This document shows positions 9,457 to 18,886 of a stretch of 64,000 bases of DNA, piece after piece. This stretch comes from Mycolicibacterium sp. BiH015 (lineage in GTDB: Bacteria > Actinomycetota > Actinomycetes > Mycobacteriales > Mycobacteriaceae). Location: NCBI RefSeq assembly GCF_027706845.1, contig NZ_JAQGCZ010000005.1, positions 1-64,000 on the forward strand, written 5' to 3'. The number at the start of each line of letters is the position of its first letter. Positions within the stretch are counted from its first letter, which is position 1. Position numbers and translations under genes: made by a program. The notes beneath the pieces were generated by a model. It did not search any database, was not told the DNA's origin, and was given only the letters and a program-made list of their open reading frames with translations.

Positions 9457-11043
9457 ATGGGGAAGAACACACCCCTCGACGTCGACTCGAGAACAGACGC
9501 TGACTGGGAGTCTGTTCCGCACCCGGTGCTGGTGGTCGATCGCGACGGACTCGTCCGTACGTTGAGCGCCTCGGCCCGGTCCATGCTGGCGGAGATCGGC
9601 CCGGGCAGTGCGCTCAACGACTTCGTCCCGACGTGGCTGTCGAATCAGGCCACGCGGGTGGCGCATCAGACACCGTTGCCCGGTGGCGAAGTGGCCTGGT
9701 GGCTGATCGACGACCCGGACCATTCGGCCCGGGAGACGCGGCAGGCGCTGGCCATGGAGCGCGAGCGCGCGGCTTTTCTCGACGAGGCGTCCGCGGTGCT
9801 CATGGCATCGCTGAACATCGACCGGTGCATGGAAGCCACCGTGCAGATGGCGGCGCGGCACATCGCCGACGCCGCGGTGCTGGTCGCGCCGGTATCCCGG
9901 GGCCAGATCCCGGTCGTCAGCTGTGGCCCCGCCGGTGAGGCACAACACTGCGCGGTGGAGGCCGACCCCGCCGACGTGGCGGGTCTCGATGAGGCCCTGC
10001 GCGGTTTCCCGCCGGTTCCCTCCCGCTGGATCGACCCGGCGTCGGTCCCCGAATGGCTTGTGCCACAAGACTTTGTGGGTGAGGTCGGCTCTGTGGTCGT
10101 CACGCCGCTGCCGGGCCACGGCGTTCCGGCCGGAGCCCTGGTGCTGCTGAGGCGCACCTCTGAGACCGCGTTCAGCGACGGCGAGGAGATTTTCGCCCGT
10201 TTGTTCGCCGCCCGTGCCGGTGCGGCGCTGTCGGCGGCCAGGCTTTACGCCGAACAATCCGCGATCACCCGCACGCTCATGCGGGATCTGCTTCCCCCGC
10301 AGCTGCACCGCCTCGACGGCATCGAGCTGGCCGGCGGATACCGCGCATCCGAGGACCACGAGGCCGTCGGCGGCGACTTCTACGACGTCCATCCCGCGCA
10401 GACGCCCGACGGGGAAACGCTGGTCGTCCTCGGCGACGTCTGCGGTAAGGGCCTCGAAGCTGCCTTGCTGACCGGAAAGATCCGCAACACCCTGCAGGCA
10501 CTGGCGCCGTTGGCCCAAGACCACGGCAGGGTGCTCAAGCTGCTCAACAGCGCCTTGATCTCGGCAGACTCCACCCGGTTCGCCACGTTGGTGCTGGCTT
10601 CGGTGTCCCGTCGAGACGGACACGTCGCGGTTCGGCTGACCAGCGCGGGCCATTTGGCGCCGTTGATCGTGCGCAACGACGGGCGGGTCGAAGAGGTCGA
10701 CACCGAGGGCACCCTCGTCGGCGTGATGCCCGAGACCAGGGCTCGCACGGTCGAGACGACGTTGTACCCAGGCGAAACGTGTCTGCTCTACACCGACGGG
10801 GTCACCGAGGCCCGCGGCGGCCCGCTCGGCAACGACATGTTCGGCGAGGATCGGTTGTCCAGAGCTCTGAGCGAGTGCACCGGTATGCCGGCCGAAGCCA
10901 TCGTCGAACGCGTCATGATGCTCACCAGCCAGTGGGTCAACCGCCGCAGTCATGACGACATCGCGGTCATGGCCATCACCGCTCCGCGCCGCACGCACCT
11001 CAGTGCGGTCGACGGACATACGGCCGGGCGGTTCACCGCGTGA
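9457..11043 (+). CDS. PAS/GAF-PP2C (SpoIIE/RsbU-type) serine phosphatase
   Basis: A sensor phosphatase of 528 residues. Residues 15-90 look like a degenerate PAS domain (PVLVVDRDGLVRTLSASA), residues 105-262 form a GAF domain, then an RsbU-type linker (MRDLLPPQLHRLDGIELAGGYR region) leads into the PP2C domain from about 290 to 510. Metal ligands are in VGGDFYD (D307) and GDVCGKG (D327), with YTDGVTEAR further on. Such enzymes dephosphorylate STAS anti-anti-sigma factors, and a STAS gene lies two genes downstream. An AGGAGG ribosome site precedes the ATG. Its stop overlaps the GTG of the cobalamin protein (GTGA), so the signal input genes are translated together. Confidence 0.92.
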   Translation: MGKNTPLDVDSRTDADWESVPHPVLVVDRDGLVRTLSASARSMLAEIGPGSALNDFVPTWLSNQATRVAHQTPLPGGEVAWWLIDDPDHSARETRQALAMERERAAFLDEASAVLMASLNIDRCMEATVQMAARHIADAAVLVAPVSRGQIPVVSCGPAGEAQHCAVEADPADVAGLDEALRGFPPVPSRWIDPASVPEWLVPQDFVGEVGSVVVTPLPGHGVPAGALVLLRRTSETAFSDGEEIFARLFAARAGAALSAARLYAEQSAITRTLMRDLLPPQLHRLDGIELAGGYRASEDHEAVGGDFYDVHPAQTPDGETLVVLGDVCGKGLEAALLTGKIRNTLQALAPLAQDHGRVLKLLNSALISADSTRFATLVLASVSRRDGHVAVRLTSAGHLAPLIVRNDGRVEEVDTEGTLVGVMPETRARTVETTLYPGETCLLYTDGVTEARGGPLGNDMFGEDRLSRALSECTGMPAEAIVERVMMLTSQWVNRRSHDDIAVMAITAPRRTHLSAVDGHTAGRFTA

Positions 11044-12107
11044 CCGACTACACGACCGTCCGAGAGCAGCTGTGGGCAGCGGTGATCGACGGAGACGAGT
11101 ACGCGGCCGCCAACGCGGTCCTCTCAGCGGTGGATGCGGGTGTGGAACCCGAGTCCGTCCTGCTCGACGTGATCGCCCCCGTCCAGAGCCGCATCGGCAC
11201 GGAGTGGGCCGCCAACAGGATCACCGTCGCGCAAGAACACGCCGCGACCGCCATCAACGACAGGGTGATCGCCGCGCTGGCGCACCACCCCCGATGCCGG
11301 CGCGAGGCCTGTGCGGGCCGGGTGACCGTCGCATGCGTGGACGGCGAATGGCATGCGCTGCCTGCGCGGCTGCTTGCCGAGGTGCTGCGATTGCGGGGAT
11401 GGCAGGTCGATTTCCTCGGCGCGCAGGTCCCCACCCCCCACCTGATCGCCCATCTGCACCAGCACGCCCCCGATGCCGTCGCCCTGTCGTGCTCGATCCC
11501 GACCCACCTGCCCACCGCGCACGCGGCGATCACCGCGTGCCAGGCCGCAGGTGTCGCGGTGCTTGCAGGCGGTGCCGCCTTCGGTCCCGACGGTCGCTTC
11601 GCGCGCAAACTCGGCGCCGATGCGTGGGCGCCGAACGCCCGCGCTGCCGCCGATCTGCTGAGCCAGGGCGTGCGCCCTGTGCAGACCGGCTGCACACATC
11701 AACCGATCGACGATCTGCCGCACTTGGCGGATCAGGAGTACACGATGGTGCGCGGCAATTCCGCGCAGCTGGTTCGCACCACCATCGACGATCTCGACCA
11801 GCGCTATCCGGCGTTGCACGGCTACAGCGACGAGCAGCGTCAGCGCACCGTCGAGGACATCGCCCACATCGTCGACTTCCTCTCGACAGCGCTCTACACC
11901 GACGACGACGAGTTGTTCACGCAGTTCATCGGCTGGACGGCCGAAATCCTTGATGCGCGCGATGTTCCGGCGGAATCGCTGATGCCGGCGCTCGAATCGC
12001 TTGCCCGCCAGCTTCCGGAGTTCCCCCGGACACAACGTCTCCTCACCGCAGCACAGGCTGCCGTCGCCCGTCCGACAACCCCTACGACCCAACCTCTCAC
12101 CGCATGA
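11040..12107 (+). CDS. stand-alone cobalamin-binding sensor with CarH-like Wx9EH cap
   Basis: A protein of 355 residues. Residues 1-90 are the four-helix B12-binding_2 cap with W56, nine residues, then E66-H67: the Wx9EH signature that in CarH covers the adenosyl group. Residues 93-210 are the Rossmann B12 domain; DGEWHALP places the lower-ligand His at H105, with Pro108 where the usual DxHxxG Gly stands, then SCSIPTHL and VLAGGAAFG. Residue 57 is Ala, whereas CarH has its light-state His (H132) next to the Trp. There is no MerR DNA-binding domain; instead a helical C-terminal domain (about 235-330) of unknown type follows. The gene overlaps both neighbours (GTGA and ATGA), a phosphatase and a STAS protein, so it most likely feeds a B12 or light signal into partner switching. 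Confidence 0.88.
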   Translation: MTDYTTVREQLWAAVIDGDEYAAANAVLSAVDAGVEPESVLLDVIAPVQSRIGTEWAANRITVAQEHAATAINDRVIAALAHHPRCRREACAGRVTVACVDGEWHALPARLLAEVLRLRGWQVDFLGAQVPTPHLIAHLHQHAPDAVALSCSIPTHLPTAHAAITACQAAGVAVLAGGAAFGPDGRFARKLGADAWAPNARAAADLLSQGVRPVQTGCTHQPIDDLPHLADQEYTMVRGNSAQLVRTTIDDLDQRYPALHGYSDEQRQRTVEDIAHIVDFLSTALYTDDDELFTQFIGWTAEILDARDVPAESLMPALESLARQLPEFPRTQRLLTAAQAAVARPTTPTTQPLTA

Positions 12108-12454
12108 AATTCACAGTCGCCGTTCACAAGACAGCCAAGTCGGCCCGCGTCCACGTCGCCGGTGATCTCGACTACGGAACATCAGCCCTGCTGATCGATA
12201 CCGTCTCCGAGATCCCGGCCGGCCAGCCCGGCCTCCAAGACCTCCACCTCGACTTCGCCGACCTCGAGTTCTGCGACTCGGCAGGCCTGTCCGCGCTGGT
12301 CCGTATCCACCGGCTCACGTCCGCGGAGGGAATCGGGCTGCACCTCGACCAGCGACCGGCCCACCTTGACCGTATTCTGCACATCACCGGTCTCCTCGAT
12401 TTCTTGACCACACCGGCGGCGGCACAGGAGTCCGACGAATCCGACATCGGCTGA
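12104..12454 (+). CDS. STAS-domain anti-sigma factor antagonist
   Basis: A SpoIIAA/RsbV-type protein of 116 residues. The hallmark loop FCDSAGLSAL holds the phosphorylatable Ser59 after Asp58. In partner switching, the unphosphorylated form binds an RsbW-type anti-sigma kinase and frees the sigma factor; in mycobacteria this logic controls SigF through RsfA/RsfB-type proteins. No RsbW kinase or sigma gene is present in the window, so the partner must be elsewhere. ATGA overlap with the cobalamin gene and TGATG overlap with the hydrolase place it in the middle of the operon. Confidence 0.93.
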   Translation: MKFTVAVHKTAKSARVHVAGDLDYGTSALLIDTVSEIPAGQPGLQDLHLDFADLEFCDSAGLSALVRIHRLTSAEGIGLHLDQRPAHLDRILHITGLLDFLTTPAAAQESDESDIG

Positions 12455-13131
12455 TGGAGTACGCGCCGGGGCGCTCCATCGATCTCTACGGTGCACCGTC
12501 GGATCCCACCGTGCTGCTGTGGCACGGTACCCAGACAGACGCCCGCCACACCGTCCGGGCCTTGGCGACCCTCCTCGCGGATCGCGGCCTTAGTGTGGCT
12601 GTGCCAGACTGGGATTCACACAGCGACGACCGGGGACGGTCGGATCTGCTGGCGTCAGTGGACTATGCCAGGTCATGGTCGCAGAACCCGGACGGGCTGG
12701 TTCTCGCCGGTTGGTCGCTGGGTGGCGTCGCCGCCGCGGGCCTGACCGTGGACGCGGCCGATCATGGTCTCGTGCTGGCCCACACCGTCTGCCTCGCAGG
12801 TGCTTTCATGGTCCTGGATCCGATCTCTGGGACCGACGTCACCGACAGACTCGGCGGCTCACGCGCGGCAAGCCCGTTCACGCTGCTCCACGGATCGGCC
12901 GACGACGTCGTACCGGTGGCTGCAAGCCGGTCTTTCTCGCACTCGCTCGCCGCGGCGGGCTGGGACGTCCGGTTGCTGGAGCTCGACGCTGATCACGGCA
13001 ACATCGCGGGGGCCAGATACGTTGAGTCCGCCGACCGTTACGAACCCGCCGACGATCCCGACACCAAACGGGTGGCCGGCGTCGTCGCGGGTCACATCGC
13101 CACCGCCGCAGGGGTCACGCAGGCGGGATGA
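12454..13131 (+). CDS. alpha/beta hydrolase at the end of the partner-switch operon
   Basis: A hydrolase of 225 residues with nucleophile elbow GWSLGG (S88), acid LLHGSADDVVP and base His in DADHGN. It resembles small dienelactone-hydrolase-like proteins. The start overlaps the STAS stop (TGATG), so the gene belongs to the operon. In Bacillus, RsbQ is an alpha/beta hydrolase that signals to the RsbP phosphatase; the context here is similar, but RsbQ is longer and belongs to another branch, so equivalence is only a hypothesis. The 3' end overlaps the convergent SnoaL gene by 17 bases. Confidence 0.85.
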   Translation: MEYAPGRSIDLYGAPSDPTVLLWHGTQTDARHTVRALATLLADRGLSVAVPDWDSHSDDRGRSDLLASVDYARSWSQNPDGLVLAGWSLGGVAAAGLTVDAADHGLVLAHTVCLAGAFMVLDPISGTDVTDRLGGSRAASPFTLLHGSADDVVPVAASRSFSHSLAAAGWDVRLLELDADHGNIAGARYVESADRYEPADDPDTKRVAGVVAGHIATAAGVTQAG

Positions 13132-13480
13132 GCACGGTCCACAGGTCGGTGATCAATCCGTCCCGAACGAGCGCTACGTCGAACCCCGTCATGACCGGAC
13201 TTCCAGAGGTCGGGTCGACAAGGCTCCACGCCAGGTAGCCGAAACCGGGAAGTGCGTGCACCGGACCGGCCGCCACGAACTGGCTCTCACCCAGGTTCGC
13301 TTGCAGTTGAACACATTTCGCTTCCAGAGCATCCCGCCCGGACACTACGCCCTCGGCATCGGTCCACGTGACGTCCTCAGCGTAGGTAGCAGCGATGGCC
13401 GCCTGCCGCTTGGCGCCGTCGCGCTCGTTGAACACGTCCAGCAGGTTGGCCAGCATCACGGTGTCGATGGGGTCGGGCAT
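13115..13480 (-). CDS. SnoaL/NTF2-like protein
   Basis: A small alpha+beta-barrel protein of 121 residues (MLANLLDVFNERD, then YAEDVTWTDAEGVVSGRDAL and a C-terminal FDVALVRDGLITDLWTVL strand pair), the classic nuclear transport factor 2/SnoaL fold. Members are isomerases, hydratases or dimeric binding proteins; no catalytic assignment is possible. A GGAGGA ribosome site precedes the ATG at 13480. It is convergent with the hydrolase and divergent from the SDR at 13528. Confidence 0.85.
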   Translation of the reverse strand: MPDPIDTVMLANLLDVFNERDGAKRQAAIAATYAEDVTWTDAEGVVSGRDALEAKCVQLQANLGESQFVAAGPVHALPGFGYLAWSLVDPTSGSPVMTGFDVALVRDGLITDLWTVLIPPA

Positions 13481-13527
13481 GGCAGAACTCCTCCAGGGGG
13501 AATAGGGGACATGTCACGCAAGTTGGG

Positions 13528-14280
13528 GTGAGTATGGGACTACTCAACTACAAAACAGCACTTGTCACCGGCGGAACGTCGGGTATCGGGCTGGCGACCG
13601 CACAGCGGCTCGCCGCCGAGGGCGCGCACGTCTTCGTCACGGGCCGCAAGCAGGCGACACTCGAGGAGGCCGTCGCATCGATCGGCGATCAGGCCACGGG
13701 CGTACAGGCTGACGTGTCACGACCGGAAGACCTCGACACGGTGGTCGAGGCCGTCCGCGCGCACGGGCGCGGACTCGACGTGGTGTTCGCCAACGCCGGC
13801 GGCGGCGAGTTCGCCGCGCTGCCCGACATCACCCCCGCCCACCTCGCTGACACCTTCGGAACCAACGTGTACGGGACGGTCTACACGGTGCAGAAGACGT
13901 TGCCGCTGTTGAACCCCGGCGCGTCCGTGGTGCTCGCGGGGTCCACCGCAGCTCACAACGGAACCCCGGCCTTCAGCGCCTACGCGGCCTCGAAGGCCGC
14001 CATCCGATCCCTCGGCAGAACGTGGGCCGCCGAGCTCGCCGAGCGAGGGGTTCGCGTCAACACCGTCACACCCGGCCCGATCGAGACTCGCGGACTGAAG
14101 GAGCTCGCCCCCGCGGGCGGGGAACAAGAGCTCCTCGACCAGCTCACCGCGGCAGTACCGCTGGGGCGTCTCGGCAGGCCGGAGGAAATCGCCTCTGCAG
14201 TCGTGTATCTCGCCTCGGACCTGAGCACTTTCGTGACGGGGTCCGAGCTGTTCGTCGACGGTGGTGCCGAGCAGATCTGA
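13528..14280 (+). CDS. SDR family oxidoreductase
   Basis: A classical short-chain dehydrogenase of about 248-250 residues. TGGTSGIG is the cofactor loop; the catalytic residues are Ser in LAGSTAAHN, Tyr and Lys in YAASKAA. ASP in ADVSR suggests an NAD preference but not firmly. The start is GTG 13528 or ATG 13534, both close to the AGTTGGGG stretch. One base separates its stop from the stop of the convergent MarR gene. Substrate unknown. Confidence 0.9.
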   Translation: MSMGLLNYKTALVTGGTSGIGLATAQRLAAEGAHVFVTGRKQATLEEAVASIGDQATGVQADVSRPEDLDTVVEAVRAHGRGLDVVFANAGGGEFAALPDITPAHLADTFGTNVYGTVYTVQKTLPLLNPGASVVLAGSTAAHNGTPAFSAYAASKAAIRSLGRTWAAELAERGVRVNTVTPGPIETRGLKELAPAGGEQELLDQLTAAVPLGRLGRPEEIASAVVYLASDLSTFVTGSELFVDGGAEQI

Positions 14281-14281
14281 C

Positions 14282-14769
14282 TCAGTCCTCGTCGAGGTCG
14301 GGCCGCGGCAGCGTGCCGTGGCGCAGGATGGACTCGTAGACCACGCCGAGGATGTCGGCCAGCTGGTTCTGCTTCTGCGTATCGAGATCGGAGAAGAACA
14401 ACGTCCCGACCCAGGCAGCGTGCTGGGGCGCAGCAGACTCGAAGGCCTCTCTACCCGCCGTCGTCAGGATCACATCGGTGGCCCTGCCGTCGGATTCGGA
14501 CCGCCTGCGCTCGACGAGCCCGCGGCGGCTCATTCGCTCCACATGGTGGGAGAGCCTGCTGCGCTCCCAGCCGATGGTGGTGGCAAGCACGTTGAGGTGG
14601 GCCCGGGAGTCGACAGCCAGCGTCAGGGCGTTCATCACCGTGTAGTCGGAAAGGGATATGTGGCAATCCGTTTGGAGCTGGCGGTTCATCTCGTACTCGA
14701 GGCGGTGGTAGACCCTCATGTAGTTCAGCCACGCGCGGCGCTGCACGGCGTTGAGCCGTCGCCCGGACT

Positions 14770-14773
<4 letters not shown>
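14282..14773 (-). CDS. MarR family transcriptional regulator
   Basis: A winged-helix regulator of 163 residues. The recognition helix region NVLATTIGWERSRLSHHVERMSRRGLV and wing RRSESDGRATDVILT match the MarR family (SlyA-like in length). It starts with GTG 14773, which overlaps the thioesterase stop (GTGA), so it is the last gene of the six-gene minus-strand operon 18814-14282. It could regulate that operon or the convergent SDR; a ligand is not evident. Confidence 0.9.
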
Positions 14774-15206
<433 letters not shown>

Positions 15207-15210
<4 letters not shown>

Positions 15211-16511
15211 CGCCTGTCACCAATACTGCATGGACTGACGAAAGTGGCGTCCAACAACGACTTGTCCACGTCGATCGGCGCGTTGCCGAGCAGTCGCTGC
15301 TGTGGCCACGCCCCGTCGGCCAGCGACGCGCTGTCGGCGTCGGCGTAGCCGACACCTCCCAACCCGTTGGGCATGCCGACCGTACGCATGATGCCGATGA
15401 GGTGATCGGCGAGCACCGTACCGGCATCCTCGGGCACCGCGCCTCGCACGTCGGCCCCGAGCTGCGCGGCCGCCGCCATGTGGCGCCCAGGATCGGTCGG
15501 TGCGGTGAGACGGAAGGCCGCGGGCGCATTGAGAATCACTGACATACCGTGGGGCACCAGGGGTTCGGCGTCGGGATACCCCTCGGGACGGAAGTCGCGT
15601 ACCTGCCCGGCCACCGCATACGCCATCGCGTGCGGTAGATGAACGCCGGCATTGCCGAAGGCGATACCGGCAAGGGTCGCGGCCCACATGACCTGTTCGC
15701 GAGCCTCCCGGTCGGATGCGTCTCTCACGGCACGGTCCAGGTACACGCCGAGCAGGCGCAGCGCCTCGCGGCACCCGAGATCGCTCCACGGGTTGGCGCC
15801 CTGGCTCATCGGTCGCTGGCTCGGCCGGGCAGGCGCGGCGCGGCGGCGGTACGGCCGGGCGGTGTAGGACTCCAGGGCGTGCGAGAGCACGTCGAGTCCG
15901 CTGCAGGCCACCACAGTGGCCGGCAGCGTGTCGGTGCTGTCGGGGTCGACGAGGGCTTCGGTCGGACGCAACGCCGGTGAGGCGATGCCGGTCTTGGCGT
16001 GCATCGACAACAGGTCGAAGATCGCGATTCCGGTGACCTCGCTACCGGTGCCCGAGGTAGTCGGGCAGGCGATGTGCGGCTTGAGCGGCCCCGGCACCGG
16101 GGTCGCCGAACCCACCGGGGCGTTGACGTAGTCGAGGAAGTCGGCCGGGTGGGTGGCGTACAGGTTGGCGGCTTTGGCGGTGTCGATCACCGAACCGCCG
16201 CCGACGGAGACGTAGCCGTCGGCGCCGGCCTCCACCGCGAAAGCGGTTGCTGCTCGGAACGATTCGTCGGTCGGTTCGACACGGACCTCGGTGAAGGGGA
16301 CGACATCGATGCCCGCGTCACGCAGCGAGCGGGTGACGGTGTCGAAGACGGCCAGCGCGGCGACGGCGGGGTCGGAGAACAGCGCGACGCGCCTGACGCC
16401 GAGTGCCGCGGCGCGGTCGCCGACCTCGGCGAGGCACCCGCGGCCGAACGTGATCCGCGACGCGTCGACGGTGAAGGCGCCGTCGGTTTCGCTTCCGTGA
16501 CAACAGCTCAT
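15207..16511 (-). CDS. iron-containing alcohol dehydrogenase, HOT (hydroxyacid-oxoacid transhydrogenase) type
   Basis: A group III alcohol dehydrogenase of 434 residues. [14 protein letters not shown] binds the nucleotide; [15 protein letters not shown] and the metal-ligand region [15 protein letters not shown], followed by [16 protein letters not shown], supply the Asp and three His ligands. The N-terminal CCHG and the insert [14 protein letters not shown] are typical of the ADHFE1/HOT branch, which oxidises 4-hydroxybutyrate while reducing 2-oxoglutarate. ATG 16511 is preferred because it overlaps the TetR stop (TGATG). A nearby SDR, exporter and thioesterase suggest a catabolic role for a hydroxy acid. 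Confidence 0.9.
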
Positions 16512-17143
16512 CAGGAAGCCGCCGACCGTTCCCGCTGCAGTCGAAGCACCGCCGGGCCGAGCCACAGGGCCAGGAACTCCCGCAACTCGGCGCCCTGATG
16601 CGGGGGGCTGCCGGGGTCCAGGAGCAGCGATTGAATGGAGCGCAGCCCGAACTCGGCGAGCCGATCCAGCGCGACGTCGTCGTAGCCGTAGGCCTCCCAG
16701 TCGACTTCCAGTCGATGCAGCAGCGCCCTGCCGAACGCGCGCGCGGTATCCGACGTGATCGATGGGACATTTCCCCGTTCGCGGCCTCCGCGTTCCCGCT
16801 GGTTGAACAGGAACTCGATGGTGTCATCGTCGGCCAGGGCCTCGATCGTGAAGGCGACGCCTTCGACCATGGCCGCCGCCGGCTCGTCATAGCTGCGCAG
16901 GTGCGCGGCGAGCTGGTCGAGGAAGCCGTCGGCGGAGCGCATCGCGCACGCCATCAGCAGCGCGTCCGTGCTGGGAAAGTACCGGTAGACGGTCTGGCGG
17001 GTCACGGCGAGCTCACGCGCGACGTCGGCGATGCGCATCGCCGAACCGCGGTCGGCGATGATCTTGTCGGCCGCGTTGAGGATGCGGTCGATCGCCTCCT
17101 CATCGGAGCCCGGGGTGTTGCCACCCCAGCCGTGGCTACGCAC
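16511..17143 (-). CDS. TetR family transcriptional regulator
   Basis: A TetR protein of 210 residues with the HTH in [22 protein letters not shown] (about residues 35-56) and a helical ligand domain. It starts at GTG 17143 inside the last codons of the EamA gene (8-base overlap) and ends in TGATG with the HOT gene. A regulator buried in the middle of an overlapping operon is likely to be autoregulatory through the promoter upstream of 18814. Confidence 0.9.
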   Translation of the reverse strand: MRSHGWGGNTPGSDEEAIDRILNAADKIIADRGSAMRIADVARELAVTRQTVYRYFPSTDALLMACAMRSADGFLDQLAAHLRSYDEPAAAMVEGVAFTIEALADDDTIEFLFNQRERGGRERGNVPSITSDTARAFGRALLHRLEVDWEAYGYDDVALDRLAEFGLRSIQSLLLDPGSPPHQGAELREFLALWLGPAVLRLQRERSAAS

Positions 17144-17975
17144 CCGGCCATCTTATCGGCCGGGCCGTGTCGACAAGGGCCAGCATCACCAGCGCGATAC
17201 CTGCGACCTCGCCGACCGTGGGGGTCTGTCCCAGAACCATCGCGCCGACCACGGCCGCGGTGGCAGGCAACAGCGCCAACAGCAGCGCGAACCGTTCCCG
17301 GCCGATGCGGGCGAGCACCCGCTGATCCAGCGCGTACGGAATCGCACTGGACAACAGGCCGACCCCGGCACCCAGCAGCCATGTGCGCGGGTCGGCGAAA
17401 ACCGAAGCCTCGACTGCGAGTTGGACACCGAGCAGCAGCGGGGCCGCGATCACGGACGCCGACGCCAACCCGATCGCCAGCGAGTCGACCCCGTCACCGG
17501 CATCGGCGACCCACTTGCCGAGCAGGATGTAGCCCGCCCACAGCGTCGCCGCGAGAAGCGCGAAACCGACTCCCGCCCAATTGACGTCGGGCTCGACACC
17601 GGCGAGCAGATAGACACCTCCGGCGACGAGCACCACACCGAGGAAATCCCGGGCGCGCCGGGACCCGGCGGTCGCGACGGCCACGGGTCCGGCGAACTCG
17701 ATCGCCACGGCGGTTCCGAGCGGGATCCGGGCGATCGCCTCGTAGAAGGCCACATTCATGCCGAGGGTCACCACACCGAACGCCGTCGCCGCGACCACCA
17801 TCCGAGCCGTCCAGCGGCGACGCCATGGCCTGCGCCACGCGAGGAGCACGGCGGCGGCGCCCGCCGCGCGCAGCCAGGCCACGGTCGCCGGATTCGTCGT
17901 CTCGAAGAGGAAGACGCCGATCGCCGCGCCGAGATACTGCGAGATGGCGCCGACGACGAAGAACAGCGGGACCAT
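17136..17975 (-). CDS. EamA/RhtA family exporter
   Basis: An inner-membrane protein of 279 residues with ten predicted helices arranged as two EamA repeats (first repeat ends GGVYLLAGVEP, second ends GIALVMLALVDTA). RhtA-like members export amino acids such as threonine and homoserine. ATG 17975 is chosen because it overlaps the SDR stop; the frame upstream is a shadow of the SDR. The cargo may be a metabolite of the same operon. Confidence 0.9.
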   Translation of the reverse strand: MVPLFFVVGAISQYLGAAIGVFLFETTNPATVAWLRAAGAAAVLLAWRRPWRRRWTARMVVAATAFGVVTLGMNVAFYEAIARIPLGTAVAIEFAGPVAVATAGSRRARDFLGVVLVAGGVYLLAGVEPDVNWAGVGFALLAATLWAGYILLGKWVADAGDGVDSLAIGLASASVIAAPLLLGVQLAVEASVFADPRTWLLGAGVGLLSSAIPYALDQRVLARIGRERFALLLALLPATAAVVGAMVLGQTPTVGEVAGIALVMLALVDTARPIRWPGA

Positions 17976-18814
17976 CAGGCTTTCGCCGCGGCCACCCGGC
18001 TCCGCTCGGTGATCGACGCGATCACACCGCCGTCGTTGAGGATGTCGGTGCCCGTCAGGTAGCCCGCCTTGGCGCTGGCGCAGAACGCGAACAGCTCGGC
18101 CATCTCCTCGGCGGTGCCCCACCGCGGCACGGCGGCGTCGACGACCAGCGCTCCCGCGCCGGCGCTCTCCTCGAGCCTGCCCATCTCGGTGTCGACGGAC
18201 CCCGGCGACACCGACACGATGCGCAGCCCGCGTCCGTTGAACCGTTCGGCCTGCGCCACGGTGTACCAGCGGACGAAGCTCTTGCTCACCGCGTAGGAGA
18301 TTCCCGAACGCGCTTCCTCGGGCGCAATGGAGCAGGCCTGCAGCATCTCGGTCATGAACTGGTCGATGTCCTCGGTGGCCAGCGGGAACTTGGCGGTGGG
18401 GATGATCTCGGCCGGAAGCATGTGTGCGGCCATCGATGCCACGTTGACGAGCGCGGCGCCGTCGCCGGCGCTCGCGTAGAACTCCTCGCCGACGTTGACC
18501 GTGCCGACGGCATTCGTCCGCATGACGTATTCGGCGTCACCCATGCTGGGGCTGACCCCGGCGGTGTGGATCACCGAGGCGAGTGTGCCCAGAGCCGTGG
18601 CCGTGTCGAAGAGGCGGCGCACAGCCTGGCGGTCGGTGACGTCGCAGTGGACGGGGGTGACGTCGACTCCGAGGTCGGTGAGCGTGGCCACGGCGGCATC
18701 GAGCCGGTCCTGCCTGACGTCGCACAGCACGACGGCATGGTCGCGTCCGACGATCTTCGCGGTCGCCAAGCCCATCCCGCCCGCGCCACCGGTGATTAAC
18801 GAAATCGCTGTCAT
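17975..18814 (-). CDS. SDR family oxidoreductase (atypical)
   Basis: A short-chain dehydrogenase of 279 residues: TGGAGGMGLATA cofactor loop, CDVTD, Ser in NVASMAAH, and Tyr/Lys in YAVSKSF. An insert of about 40 residues between the Ser and Tyr segments (IPTAKFPLATEDIDQFMTEM part) is longer than in classical enzymes. ATG 18814 is chosen because GGAGGA lies 8 bases upstream. It is the first gene of the operon that contains EamA, TetR, HOT dehydrogenase, thioesterase and MarR genes. Confidence 0.9.
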   Translation of the reverse strand: MTAISLITGGAGGMGLATAKIVGRDHAVVLCDVRQDRLDAAVATLTDLGVDVTPVHCDVTDRQAVRRLFDTATALGTLASVIHTAGVSPSMGDAEYVMRTNAVGTVNVGEEFYASAGDGAALVNVASMAAHMLPAEIIPTAKFPLATEDIDQFMTEMLQACSIAPEEARSGISYAVSKSFVRWYTVAQAERFNGRGLRIVSVSPGSVDTEMGRLEESAGAGALVVDAAVPRWGTAEEMAELFAFCASAKAGYLTGTDILNDGGVIASITERSRVAAAKA

Positions 18815-18886
18815 ATGTAATCCTCCGTGGGTCATTCAACACTGCGGCCCGGACGGCGCGAAACCATCCGTCGGTACTTTCGAAAG

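Noticed and set aside
9250..11019. 589-residue minus-strand ORF
   Set aside because: Shadow of the PP2C phosphatase gene; the plus strand carries intact GAF and PP2C motifs.
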